Positions 27,246 to 35,107 of a DNA stretch of 64,000 nt are shown here, one piece after another. Within the stretch, counting starts at the first letter, position 1. Each line of letters starts with the position of its first letter. The stretch is taken from the NCBI RefSeq assembly GCF_021401345.1, contig NZ_JACBGE010000011.1:1-64000 (forward strand), written 5' to 3'. The DNA comes from Hydrogenophaga sp. NFH-34. GTDB lineage: Bacteria > Pseudomonadota > Gammaproteobacteria > Burkholderiales > Burkholderiaceae_C. Position numbers and translations under genes: made by a program. The notes under the pieces were generated by a model. That model searched no databases. It worked only from the letters and a program-made list of their open reading frames with translations, and had not been told where the DNA came from.

Positions 27246-27320
27246 TGGAGCGGATACGGGGAATTGAACCCACGGTCCTCTGCTTGGAAGGCAGTCGCTC
27301 TACCATTGAGCTATATCCGC
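27246..27320 (-). tRNA. tRNA-Gly (TCC)
   Basis: 75-nt cloverleaf: acceptor GCGGATA/TATCCGC, loop CTTCCAA, encoded CCA. First gene of the array in the direction of transcription. Confidence 0.95.
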
Positions 27321-27460
27321 AAATTTGCACCAATGCACTGCCGTCCAGTTACGACAGCGTTGGTGCGGCAAGTTGTGAAAGAACCACCCCTCGCGGGGCA
27401 GACGGCACGATCACCGTCATTTCAGTTTGCGGCTCTAAACCGCGAAGTCAAAAATGAAAA

Positions 27461-27489
27461 AGGCCCGGAACCTTGCGGAATCCGGGCCT
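27461..27489 (-). terminator. Rho-independent terminator upstream of the tRNA array
   Basis: Stem AGGCCCGGA/TCCGGGCCT is followed on the minus strand by TTTTTCATTTTT. It would end transcription from 27693 and so separates that gene from the tRNA operon. Flanks on both sides match the terminator at 20826-20855. Confidence 0.8.
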
Positions 27490-27516
27490 CGTTGGAGGTT
27501 GAGGGGAGCTATGCCA

Positions 27517-27693
27517 CTACAGCACGGCCTCCCTGCCCGGATTGATCTGGGGCTCATAAGCAAAGCACTGGCTCCAATCGGAACCATGGCCCAGCGACAT
27601 CCCCAGCAAGCGCCGATTCGGCGCAAGCGCAGCAGCGCGCATCGGTCGGATGACCGATGTTTTGCTGGTTGAGATGGTCCTGGAGTTCATGGT
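27517..27693 (-). CDS. Small hypothetical protein
   Basis: 58 aa (MNSRTISTSKTSVIRPMRAAALAPNR...NPGREAVL). It is divergent from the HTH regulator across a palindromic operator and ends 28 bp before a strong terminator, which supports real transcription. No family recognised. An overlapping frame (27554-27832) is the alternative. Confidence 0.4.
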   Translation of the reverse strand, partial: TMNSRTISTSKTSVIRPMRAAALAPNRRLLGMSLGHGSDWSQCFAYEPQINPGREAVL

Positions 27694-27737
27694 GGAATCT
27701 GAGTTCAGTGATCTGCGAAAGTTCGATAGGGATGTAC

Positions 27738-27754
27738 TGTAAAGACTCTTTACA
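27738..27754. promoter_or_regulatory. Palindromic operator TGTAAAG-ACT-CTTTACA
   Basis: A perfect 7-bp inverted repeat with a 3-bp spacer, 44 bp before the HTH regulator start and between divergent genes. TACAAT at 27751-27756 inside it looks like a -10 box for the regulator. Most likely the regulator's own operator. Confidence 0.6.
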
Positions 27755-27797
27755 ATGCTCGTCAAGCCCCCAATGAACAATTTTTTCGAGGTTGCAT

Positions 27798-28199
27798 TTG
27801 AACAACACACAAGCCCAGATTGAGCACGACACGACGGTAACGCGAAGGGCGCGACTACACGTCTTGCTGCAGGAGCACGTGCAGAGTCAGGTCGCGCAGG
27901 GCGTGCCACCAAAGGGGTTGGAACAAGCCTTCGCCGCCGTGCTGCAGGTCTCGCCAAGCCTGCTCAGCCAGATCAAGAAGTCACGGCCGATCGGCGACAA
28001 GCTGGCCCGGCAGATCGAAGCGGCGTGCCATGTGCCCATTGGGTGGCTTGATCAGCCTGTCAAGGATGCCGGCCCGAGCGATGCTGAAGAGGCCTTTGTC
28101 GAACTGGCCCGGCAGGCCTGGAGAAAGGCGAATGCCAGCGAGAAGAGGGAGCTGAGACGATTCTTGCAAGGCCCGACTTCAAACCTCGGGAGCCCTTGA
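27798..28199 (+). CDS. XRE-like HTH transcriptional regulator
   Basis: 133 aa using a TTG start (27798) six bases after GAGG; a TTG at 27792 is closer to the motif and less likely. The helix-turn-helix lies in GLEQAFAAVLQVSPSLLSQIKKSRPIGDKLARQIEAAC, similar to Cro/CI-type proteins. It probably binds the palindrome upstream and controls the divergent gene. Confidence 0.75.
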   Translation: MNNTQAQIEHDTTVTRRARLHVLLQEHVQSQVAQGVPPKGLEQAFAAVLQVSPSLLSQIKKSRPIGDKLARQIEAACHVPIGWLDQPVKDAGPSDAEEAFVELARQAWRKANASEKRELRRFLQGPTSNLGSP

Positions 28200-28251
28200 A
28201 AAGTGAGCAGGTGGCACCATGTGCGAACACCATTTTTCATGGAGTATTTGC

Positions 28252-28494
28252 ATGCCACCTCTTCACCCGCCTACGTCGATCCTAGGACTATTCGCTCTCT
28301 TGGATCGCTACGCATCCTTGTTCTCAACCGACCAGATTCCTCCTCTACTTGCTCGTGAGGAAGGGAATAGGATTTATCTGGAACAGGGGATCGATGTTCT
28401 TCGGAAGCTCGTTTCGGAGAAGGAGAAAGCCCTGGATCAGCTTCAGGTGCATTCTGCGATCCAGATGAAGGTGCCGCCCCAGGAAAATCGTTAA
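28252..28494 (+). CDS. Hypothetical protein
   Basis: 80 aa from the ATG preceded by GGAG at 7 nt. A hydrophobic start (ILGLFALLDRYASLF) is followed by a helical charged region. It follows the HTH gene closely and may be co-transcribed. Unknown function. Confidence 0.5.
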   Translation: MPPLHPPTSILGLFALLDRYASLFSTDQIPPLLAREEGNRIYLEQGIDVLRKLVSEKEKALDQLQVHSAIQMKVPPQENR

Positions 28495-28548
28495 CTTGGC
28501 TATGGCCCGGCTGCTGGCAATGTGACTGAAGACGACTTCGTGTGAACG

Positions 28549-28830
28549 TTATGCTAGTGACTCGGCGGTGATCCCGTACTGGCGCATAGTGGCCAGGATG
28601 TCACGTATGACTGTCTTCCGCTCGGCCATCCATCGTTCATGTTGAAGCTCGCGCTCTCGGGCGGCGCGGCGCTTCTCTTCTCCATCATCGGCCTTGGAAA
28701 AGGCCTCCCCCAATTGCCGCATTAGGTCTTCATAGCGATGGTCGCCCATAGGTACATGGGGCCGATCCTGAGCAGCAGAGCCGTGGCTTCGGGGAGTTCT
28801 GTTCCGATATTGCATTCCTTGCCTATCCAT
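28549..28830 (-). CDS. Small helical protein with an H-NS-linker-like end
   Basis: 93 aa. A long charged helix (EEKRRAARERELQHERWMAERKTV) ends in IRDILATMRQYGITAESLA. The ending resembles the Y-G-[IL]-T-x-x-x-L motif between the oligomerisation and DNA-binding domains of betaproteobacterial H-NS proteins, but the DNA-binding domain is absent. It could be an H-NS antagonist or unrelated. The start overlaps the stop of the upstream gene. Confidence 0.55.
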   Translation of the reverse strand: MDRQGMQYRNRTPRSHGSAAQDRPHVPMGDHRYEDLMRQLGEAFSKADDGEEKRRAARERELQHERWMAERKTVIRDILATMRQYGITAESLA

Positions 28831-29464
28831 TGATGCCGCCGAGAGTGGCGGGGTCAATCTTCTGGCGCTTCCATCGCCTGGTGGTGGCGTCCAGCCAACC
28901 TTCAAGGCGGTCGGTAGCTTCCTGTGGCTGGATTTTCTCCGAAAAGTCCATGATGGCAAGCACGATGTTGGCCTTGCGCTCTGCATCGCCCTCGCCGGGA
29001 ACGTGCCACCAATCGGTCATGTACTGGAGAGCCGAGCCTATCGAACTGGCCAGCAGTGGCCGGTGCATCTTGCAGCCAGCCAGTTCCATGAAGTGAATCT
29101 GGTAGCCGATGGCTCGGATTTCCCTGATCGTTGGTTGGGCCGATCGGTGCTCAACGTACCTCTGGCCCAGCACCTCGATCCAGCGATTTTTGAAGTAGAA
29201 GGACCCTTCGACGCAGCGGGTTGCGAAGTTCTCCGCACCAAATTCGGCTGCGTGGCCAAGCTCATGGAAGATGTTCTGAACATCAACCTTCGGGCCTGCT
29301 TTGGCGCCAAACACATAGTCGCGGTAGCCTTCCTGTTTGGCTCTCCACCGCAGGGCAGGATGCTTGCCAACCGGAAGGCGTGCCAGCCGCTCGCGGATGA
29401 CTCTCTCGACCCGGTGTATCTGCTGCTCTGTCTGCCACATGCGGGTATTGTCGGTCTCCGCCAA
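28823..29464 (-). CDS. Zincin-like metallopeptidase
   Basis: 213 aa with the HExxH motif HELGHAAEF and a downstream acidic helix (VEHRSAQPTIREIRAIGYQ). There is no signal peptide, so it would act in the cytoplasm. Such zincins occur in phages and plasmids with unclear substrates. It sits between the SRAP gene and the H-NS-like gene on the same strand. Confidence 0.65.
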   Translation of the reverse strand: MAETDNTRMWQTEQQIHRVERVIRERLARLPVGKHPALRWRAKQEGYRDYVFGAKAGPKVDVQNIFHELGHAAEFGAENFATRCVEGSFYFKNRWIEVLGQRYVEHRSAQPTIREIRAIGYQIHFMELAGCKMHRPLLASSIGSALQYMTDWWHVPGEGDAERKANIVLAIMDFSEKIQPQEATDRLEGWLDATTRRWKRQKIDPATLGGING

Positions 29465-29470
29465 GCTCCA

Positions 29471-30172
29471 TCAAGTCGGAAGACGAACCGAGACCTTGGG
29501 GTCGGCCGGCCCATGATCGTAGATCGATGCATCGGGCACCTTGATGAGCTGCTCCGCGGCCTGCATCGGCCCATGAAGCCACAGATCCCAGTCCTCCCGT
29601 TCAATTGGCACCGGCGTGCGCTTGTCCTGCTGGTCCGGGCCTGCCTTCGGGTCCGGCTTGTGCATGAGCGAGAGGACAGGGTGCCCATCGCAGTTCTGGG
29701 TGATCATCGTGAACGACAGCCAGATCTGGCCCGTGGCATTCTCGGTCCATTGGTCCCAGAGCCCGGCAAGCGCCCACGGCAGACCATCCGAGCGCCTGAA
29801 TCGCCAGCGCACGTGCTTGCCCAGGGTCATGGGGTCCTCGTGCGAAATGCCCCAGTAGGGCTCATCGAAGCTCAGCGCAGGGATCAGGCATCGCTTGCCC
29901 CTGGCCCATGCGCCGCGGTACGTGAACGCAGTCGCCATCCTCTCCCGTCGAGCGTTGTTCGTGCTCATCCGCTTGCCTTCGCGGGTCTTCGGGATGTGTT
30001 CCCGGCTGCTCGGCGGGATCATTCCCCATTGGCCAAGCTCACACGCCATGTCGGTGCGGATGAAGGGGCCAACGCTCAGAGGCGACATGTTGGGGGTGTA
30101 CTGGCCGGGTGCGTCTACGCCAAAATGTTCGTGCAGCATCTCGGGGCTGGGTGTCTCGTAGAAATTGCACAT
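29471..30172 (-). CDS. SRAP/HMCES-family abasic-site protein
   Basis: 233 aa. Met1-Cys2 (MCNFYETP) supplies the catalytic Cys that crosslinks to abasic DNA. NNARRE, the FDEPYW motif in place of GFYEW, and a late His (SLMHKPDP) supply the remaining SRAP residues. It shields abasic sites in single-stranded DNA. The start at 30172 is fixed by the requirement for Cys2. Just upstream is the 188-aa HhH-like gene; umuDC is about 1 kb away. Confidence 0.88.
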   Translation of the reverse strand: MCNFYETPSPEMLHEHFGVDAPGQYTPNMSPLSVGPFIRTDMACELGQWGMIPPSSREHIPKTREGKRMSTNNARRERMATAFTYRGAWARGKRCLIPALSFDEPYWGISHEDPMTLGKHVRWRFRRSDGLPWALAGLWDQWTENATGQIWLSFTMITQNCDGHPVLSLMHKPDPKAGPDQQDKRTPVPIEREDWDLWLHGPMQAAEQLIKVPDASIYDHGPADPKVSVRLPT

Positions 30173-30177
30173 CCACT

Positions 30178-30744
30178 TCACCTCGAAACGGCCAGCTCCA
30201 TCAGACATTTCCGCTTGGCGCACAAGAGATTGTGTAGCTGGTGGGCCGCCAGGCCGCGGAACTCGATCGGAAACGCCGATACAGGTGTGGTTCTGGGTCG
30301 TCCAGGGTCTTTCCTGATGCCAGGTAGCACCCACCCTGCGCCGTCCCTTGCGCCGGTAACCAGGTACACCTCCTTGGGGCCATGTTCCTCCAGGCCCTTG
30401 TGAAAGGCGATTCTGAGCGATGTGTCGTAGATGTAGAGGGCTCCGATGCCGTGGATACCTCCAACCGTCTTCGTTACCAAGTTGTAGATGGCATCGAATC
30501 CATGGGCCTTCGACAGCTTCCGGTGAACGGAGATGAGGGCCTCCGTTGCATCTTTCCGCACGCCACACGGAATGCGTCGCTGATGATCGGCTACGCCCCC
30601 CGTTTCGGCTTTGGCCATCCCTATCTTCTTCAGTGCTTTGCTCAGGCGGTCGGGTGAGCGGTACCAAGCCTCTTCTTGATCAAGTTTTCGGAAGCCTTTT
30701 TTTTGATATTCACGAACGATCTGAGCGTACGACAAGTTCTTCAC
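30178..30744 (-). CDS. Hypothetical protein with helix-hairpin-helix-like motif
   Basis: 188 aa. VGGIHGIGALYIYDTSLRIAFH resembles an HhH GIG turn, suggesting DNA contact. It ends 5 bp before the SRAP start, so the two are probably co-transcribed. Copy 2 of the AAATTT palindrome ends 16 bp before its ATG. Confidence 0.6.
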   Translation of the reverse strand: MKNLSYAQIVREYQKKGFRKLDQEEAWYRSPDRLSKALKKIGMAKAETGGVADHQRRIPCGVRKDATEALISVHRKLSKAHGFDAIYNLVTKTVGGIHGIGALYIYDTSLRIAFHKGLEEHGPKEVYLVTGARDGAGWVLPGIRKDPGRPRTTPVSAFPIEFRGLAAHQLHNLLCAKRKCLMELAVSR

Positions 30745-30759
30745 TGGGCGCCTCCAGGG

Positions 30760-30781
30760 GAGCGCTCAAATTTGGGCGCTC
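30760..30781. repeat. AAATTT palindrome, copy 2
   Basis: Reads GCGCTCAAATTTGGGCGC in the core with GA and TC ends, then CGAAAGAG. It sits in the promoter region of the 188-aa/SRAP operon. One of two copies placed close before a start codon. Confidence 0.75.
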
Positions 30782-30810
30782 GAAAGAGCGGTCATTTTCG
30801 GCGGCTTTTA

Positions 30811-31014
30811 TCAGAGGCGGAAGTATCGCCAGGTCTTCAGGCCTGCCCGCACGGCGGCAGCGCGGGCATCCTCCCTAGCCGAGAACACCGTCACGCGCTG
30901 CAAGTCCAGCTCCGGTAGAAGCTCAACGCTGACCTTCCCGCCTTCGCCGCGGGTGAAGCGGTACCACTGCACTACACTCGTGGTTGTTCCGAGGATCCAT
31001 TGAATCGATGTCAC
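30811..31014 (-). CDS. Hypothetical protein
   Basis: 67 aa ending SAREDARAAAVRAGLKTWRYFRL. Basic and small. Unknown. The intergenic stretch beyond its start holds two small hairpins (CCGGGC/GCCCGG and GCAGGT/ACCTGC) before the umuD promoter. Confidence 0.5.
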   Translation of the reverse strand: MTSIQWILGTTTSVVQWYRFTRGEGGKVSVELLPELDLQRVTVFSAREDARAAAVRAGLKTWRYFRL

Positions 31015-31149
31015 GCGGCTGTTCTAGGGGTAGCTGAAACCGGGCAATCCTAGCCCGGGATGCAGGTCTTCAAACCTGCGAAAAACCCGATCCGGAGTGC
31101 GGGGCTTGTCGTGGGTGGGTCTTCCGTACGTCTACACCGCGGGAATATA

Positions 31150-31165
31150 CTGTATTTATGAACAG
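31150..31165. promoter_or_regulatory. LexA (SOS) box
   Basis: CTGTATTTATGAACAG has both perfect half-sites CTGT and ACAG with 8 bp between. It overlaps the umuD start codon at 31158, so LexA would block the promoter directly and the operon should be DNA-damage inducible. Confidence 0.88.
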
Positions 31166-31592
31166 TATTTGTGATTCCCCCGTACCCGTGAGCCTAGCGG
31201 AGATGGATCTGCCCATGATCGGGTCGTCGGTGCAGTGCGGCTTCCCCAGCCCCGCCGAGGACTTCCAGGTCAGCCGCCTGGACTTGACCAACCTGCTGAT
31301 CAAGCATCCCCAGGCCACTTTCTTTTTCCGCGCAGCAGGAACGTCGATGATCGAGGCGGGCATCGATCACGGTGACTTGCTTGCCGTGGACCGGGCTATC
31401 AAGCCTACCAACCGCCACATCGTGGTCGCTGTGGTGGACGGCGAGTTCACGGTCAAGTACCTCCAGATCCGCGCCGGCCGGCTGCGCCTGAAAGCGGCCA
31501 ACGCGACATTCCCCGACATCGTTCCCCGTGACGACCAGACGATCGAGGTCTGGGGCGTTGTCACCGCGTGCATCAAACTGTTTAAGGCCTAA
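31158..31592 (+). CDS. umuD: UmuD-type SOS mutagenesis protein (S24 peptidase)
   Basis: 144 aa. The self-cleavage site is Cys27-Gly28 (VQCGFPSPA), the catalytic Ser is 63 (GTSMIE) and the Lys is 100 (FTVKYL). Each is exactly three residues later than in E. coli UmuD (24/25, 60, 97), which supports this ATG despite its overlap with the LexA box. After RecA-stimulated cleavage it forms Pol V with UmuC, encoded 3 bp downstream. Confidence 0.95.
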   Translation: MNSICDSPVPVSLAEMDLPMIGSSVQCGFPSPAEDFQVSRLDLTNLLIKHPQATFFFRAAGTSMIEAGIDHGDLLAVDRAIKPTNRHIVVAVVDGEFTVKYLQIRAGRLRLKAANATFPDIVPRDDQTIEVWGVVTACIKLFKA

Positions 31593-31595
31593 ATC

Positions 31596-32900
31596 ATGTT
31601 CGCGCTGATCGATGGCAATAACTTCTACGCCTCCTGTGAAAGGGTGTTCAGGCCCGCTCTACAGGGCGTGCCCATGGTGGTACTGAGCAACAACGACGGC
31701 TGCTGCGTGGCTCGCTCGAACGAGGCAAAAGACCTGGGCATCAAGATGGCCCAGCCCTGGTTCGAGGTGAAGCACTTCGAGCAGTCGGCGGGGCTCGTGG
31801 GGCTATCTGCAAACTTCGTGCTCTATGGCGACATGTCCGACAGGATGATGAGTCTGGCGGCCGGGCTCGGCCCGACGCAGGAGGTCTACAGCATCGACGA
31901 ATCGTTCATCGGTCTGCACGGCGTGCCCGGCGATCTCGTCCACCGCAGCCGGTGCGTGCGCGAGCGCATCCTGCAGTGGATCGGGATCCCAACCTGCGTC
32001 GGCATCGCGCCGACAAAGACGTTGGCCAAGCTCGCCAATCACATCGCCAAGACGGCAGAGCGCAAACCTGGCAGCTACCCGGGTGACCTGGCGCAGGTGT
32101 GCAACCTGGCGGCGCTGCCGGCGAGCGATTTTGAGGCCGTGCTGCGAGCCACCGAGGTCGGTGAGGTTTGGGGTATCGGCCCGCGCATCGGACGCCAACT
32201 CGTGGACAGCGGCGTGTGCTCGGTTTGGGATCTCGTCAACATGGACGTGGCCGCTGTGCGCTCACGCTGGGGCGTGGTTCTTGAGCGCACCATGCGCGAG
32301 TTGCGTGGTCAGTCCTGCATCACCTTGGATGACGCCGCCGAGCCGAAACAGCAGATCGCCTGCACCAGGTCATTCGGTCGGGCGGTGGCGGACCTGCCGC
32401 CGCTGATCGAGGCGGTCAGTGAGTTTGCCGGCCGAGCTGGCGAGAAACTGAGGGGGCAGGGCGGGCTCGCTGGTCAGGTTCTGGTGTTCATCCGGACATC
32501 GCCGTTTCGCCAGGGACCGCAGTATTCACGGTCGGTGGTCGTGCCGCTGCGCCGGCCCACCGCAGACTCCAGGGCGCTCGCCCGGGCTGCAATCAAAGGC
32601 CTGAGCAGCATCTACCGCGAGGGATTCGACTACGCCAAGGCGGGCGTGATGCTGCTGGAGCTGCAGGACGCTGAAGTTGAACAGGGGGAGCTGGATCTGG
32701 CCACCGAGCCCGAAGAGACTCGGGACGCCAACCGGCTCATGGCCGCTCTCGATGCGGTGAACGGGCGCTTTGGCAAGGGAGTGATCCACGTGGCATCGAC
32801 CGGCCAGACCAAGCCCAAGAGGACGTGGGGGATGCGCCAAGAACGCCGAACGCCTCAGTACACAACGCGGTGGGCGGATGTGCCGCTGGCGCGGGCTTGA
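31596..32900 (+). CDS. umuC: UmuC-type Y-family DNA polymerase
   Basis: 434 aa. [18 protein letters not shown] and [18 protein letters not shown] hold the metal-binding Asp, and [10 protein letters not shown] supplies the second Asp-Glu pair. C-terminal little-finger and DUF4113-like ends ([17 protein letters not shown]) are complete. It performs translesion synthesis as Pol V and forms an operon with umuD under the LexA box. Confidence 0.97.
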   Translation: MFALIDGNNFYASCERVFRPALQGVPMVVLSNNDGCCVARSNEAKDLGIKMAQPWFEVKHFEQSAGLVGLSANFVLYGDMSDRMMSLAAGLGPTQEVYSIDESFIGLHGVPGDLVHRSRCVRERILQWIGIPTCVGIAPTKTLAKLANHIAKTAERKPGSYPGDLAQVCNLAALPASDFEAVLRATEVGEVWGIGPRIGRQLVDSGVCSVWDLVNMDVAAVRSRWGVVLERTMRELRGQSCITLDDAAEPKQQIACTRSFGRAVADLPPLIEAVSEFAGRAGEKLRGQGGLAGQVLVFIRTSPFRQGPQYSRSVVVPLRRPTADSRALARAAIKGLSSIYREGFDYAKAGVMLLELQDAEVEQGELDLATEPEETRDANRLMAALDAVNGRFGKGVIHVASTGQTKPKRTWGMRQERRTPQYTTRWADVPLARA

Positions 32901-33002
32901 GGTTCAGTTGTCCAGAGGAACATCGATCGAGCGTGCCTGATCCCGAGACACGTCCTTCTCGTATGCAGGAAGGGCCGCGATAGTTTTTTCGGAAGCTGGG
33001 AG

Positions 33003-33839
33003 CTATGCGCAGGAGGTCTGAGGTATCCCACAGGGGACAGATGTACTTGAGCTGGGGCCAGCATCGTTGTGCTCCACGCGCCCCCCGTCTTTCATCTCGA
33101 CCGAGGTCATGGGCGGGTTACCTTGAACGGTGACAAGGGAGTTCTTGTCTCTTGCCAGGCCGCGGAACTGGTCCCGGACATTGGCCCGGATGTGAGCCCC
33201 CTGTACGGCGCTGATCGGGTCCCCGCTTTGAGCCTGCAGATCGCTTGCCAGTACGCTGGTAGCTTCGCCGGCAGCAAAGCATGCCAGATTCTCGACCTGG
33301 CCCCTGAGGCAGAGCGTTCCACCGTACACTTGCGTGCAGACACTGTACTGATCGACCCCATCGACCAGGACAAGGGCATTTGCATGCTGGATGATGTCGG
33401 GTACTTTGGGTGCCGTGATCTTCAGGACAAGGGCTCCACGTGGGGGGCGAATGCCAAACAGCCGGGACATCAGGCGCATGAACCGGTTCGCTGTGGCAAG
33501 GTGCATGCCGGGTGGCATGGACACTTCGTGCTTGAAACCTTCGTCCGCGTCAACCCACATCGATGAGTTGATTTTGCTCTTCAGCCTTGGCTTGATGACG
33601 AGGGCATGGCTCGATCCCTCAAGTTCGATCGCATCGGCGAAGTAGCTGTAGTCGGCGCTGATGTGGATGCTGGTCGATTCCCCCGGTGTCACAGTGAGCA
33701 GGACGATCGCGGGAGCAAGGATGTCAATACGTCGATACAGGGGAAATTCCCCGATGTAACGCTGCACGGGTAGTGCATGCGCAAGAGCCTCGATGTCGCC
33801 GCGATCGAACTTCGTGATGAGCTGCTGGGGGAGTTTCAT
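33003..33839 (-). CDS. Hypothetical beta-rich protein
   Basis: 278 aa from MKLPQQLITKF; ATG 33845 is equally possible. The C-terminal half has repeating short strands (CLRGQVENLACFAAGEATSVLASDLQAQSG) that recall the right-handed beta structure of DUF2807/GIN domains, but this is weak. No signal peptide. It converges with umuC. Confidence 0.55.
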   Translation of the reverse strand: MKLPQQLITKFDRGDIEALAHALPVQRYIGEFPLYRRIDILAPAIVLLTVTPGESTSIHISADYSYFADAIELEGSSHALVIKPRLKSKINSSMWVDADEGFKHEVSMPPGMHLATANRFMRLMSRLFGIRPPRGALVLKITAPKVPDIIQHANALVLVDGVDQYSVCTQVYGGTLCLRGQVENLACFAAGEATSVLASDLQAQSGDPISAVQGAHIRANVRDQFRGLARDKNSLVTVQGNPPMTSVEMKDGGRVEHNDAGPSSSTSVPCGIPQTSCA

Positions 33840-33984
33840 GGACATGAAAGGTGGTCTGGAATCCACCAATCTTGGAAGCGGTGGCCTGCCAATGGCGGGC
33901 GATTGTCTGGCGCGACAACTCAGGTTTTGAGATGTGGTGTGCAAGATGCCTTTGGGCCGTAGGGCTGAGGCAATGCCGGCACTT

Positions 33985-34497
33985 TCAACCCGTCTCAGGA
34001 GACTCCAGAAAAGCTGCGCACTGATCGGCGCTCCAGTCAGGCAGGTCCCTCAGGAGCACAGGCAAGCGGCACAGCTCTGCCAGGCGCGGATGCTTGAGCG
34101 ACAGCGCATGCTTGAGGCGACGGTGCATGATTTGCCAGCAGCGGGTCTTCAGCACGCCCCATGAGCCCAAGTCACGAGGGATCGCCAGGAACGGTTCAGC
34201 CGCGGCTTTTGCCTGTGAGATCTTCTCGTCTCTCTCCTTGGCCATCCGCTCGAAGCGAGCGCGGCGCTCTTCAGCGGTCATCAGGCGCAGGTTGTCTTTG
34301 CGGCAGTCGAGCAAATTGCCATTCAGTGCGATGACGCGCTGCCCATGTTTCGCGCCCATCACCAATGTATGCACGGCACGCTGTCCGCAGCGGGCGAATC
34401 CCCACACGTGCGAAACCGTCAGCCGACCACCGCTCTGAATCAGGTCGTCGTCTGCATCGTCCAGGATCAGCGTGCGGCCGTCGATGACGTGTTCCAT
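33985..34497 (-). CDS. HNH_3-like protein with a lost catalytic His
   Basis: 170 aa. VHTLVMGAKHGQRVIALNGNLLDCRKDNLRLMT follows the HNH_3 homing-endonuclease pattern, where VDHxNG...DNRxxNLR is usual. The His of the DH pair is replaced (IALNG), so cleavage is doubtful and it may only bind DNA. Its first 31 bp overlap the end of the ASCH gene. Confidence 0.65.
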   Translation of the reverse strand: MEHVIDGRTLILDDADDDLIQSGGRLTVSHVWGFARCGQRAVHTLVMGAKHGQRVIALNGNLLDCRKDNLRLMTAEERRARFERMAKERDEKISQAKAAAEPFLAIPRDLGSWGVLKTRCWQIMHRRLKHALSLKHPRLAELCRLPVLLRDLPDWSADQCAAFLESPETG

Positions 34498-34904
34498 GGT
34501 GTGCTCCGTGCGATCAAGTCGTCGGGAAAAGACCAGAGGCCTTGCGAGCCAATGAAGGGGATGGGTACGATGCGCTGTACGTTGTCCAGAACCCAGCAGT
34601 AGGGGCCAACGGTGTGCGGGTGATCGCTCAGCCAGGGGTAAACCTCGTCGTATACGCCTGCGTAAACATCACGCACATGAACCACGTCCACCAGCTCGCA
34701 AACGGCGACCACTGCGCCGAAGACAAGAGGGTCGCCTATCGCGGCGTACCTGTCGGCCTCTCCAGGATCCAGCATCGTCCGGTTCTTGCTGGCATGGATG
34801 GCCAGCCGCCCCCGATAGCGCGTGGCCCACGTCCTGTTCTCGACGCGCTTTTCTCCGCGCACGATCAGGTGCGGATAGGGTTGATGGATGGAGAGGGCTT
34901 TCAC
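34467..34904 (-). CDS. ASCH-domain protein
   Basis: 145 aa. MKALSIHQPYPHLIVRGEKRVENRTWATRYRGRLAIHAS is a clear ASCH start. ASCH proteins are small RNA/nucleotide-binding folds; some are ribonucleases or deacetylcytidine enzymes. It is common in phages. It overlaps the HNH-like gene by 31 bp. Confidence 0.85.
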   Translation of the reverse strand: MKALSIHQPYPHLIVRGEKRVENRTWATRYRGRLAIHASKNRTMLDPGEADRYAAIGDPLVFGAVVAVCELVDVVHVRDVYAGVYDEVYPWLSDHPHTVGPYCWVLDNVQRIVPIPFIGSQGLWSFPDDLIARSTPWNTSSTAAR

Positions 34905-34929
34905 GGTCGCAGCGGAAGATGATCGGTTT

Positions 34930-35043
34930 TTAGAGGCCGATCGCGGTCAGTGCAGAGCCGACGACGGCCAGGGTGAGTACGGCGGACACGGCGTGCACCA
35001 GCAAGTCGCGGCCGGAAAGGGAGGGGTAGGTCATGGTTTTCAT
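34930..35043 (-). CDS. Very small single-pass membrane protein
   Basis: 37 aa (MKTMTYPSLSGRDLLVHAVSAVLTLAVVGSALTAIGL) with one hydrophobic helix after a polar lead. No strong ribosome site. It lies between the ASCH gene and the 1113-aa gene. Confidence 0.4.
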   Translation of the reverse strand: MKTMTYPSLSGRDLLVHAVSAVLTLAVVGSALTAIGL

Positions 35044-35107
35044 GAAATCAGGATGAACCGAATGTTGGCGAAATCAACTTCGCTTCAAAGTTGAAAAGCC
35101 TTGGACG

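Noticed and set aside
24112-27333. Many 60-150 aa frames crossing the tRNA genes
   Set aside because: Their sequences are translated tRNAs (for example SSVRRAAGFEPG-like strings), a common artefact of open tRNA frames.
28831-28986. Extended 145-aa start for the H-NS-like protein
   Set aside because: The extra 52 residues are an out-of-frame reading of the metallopeptidase gene.
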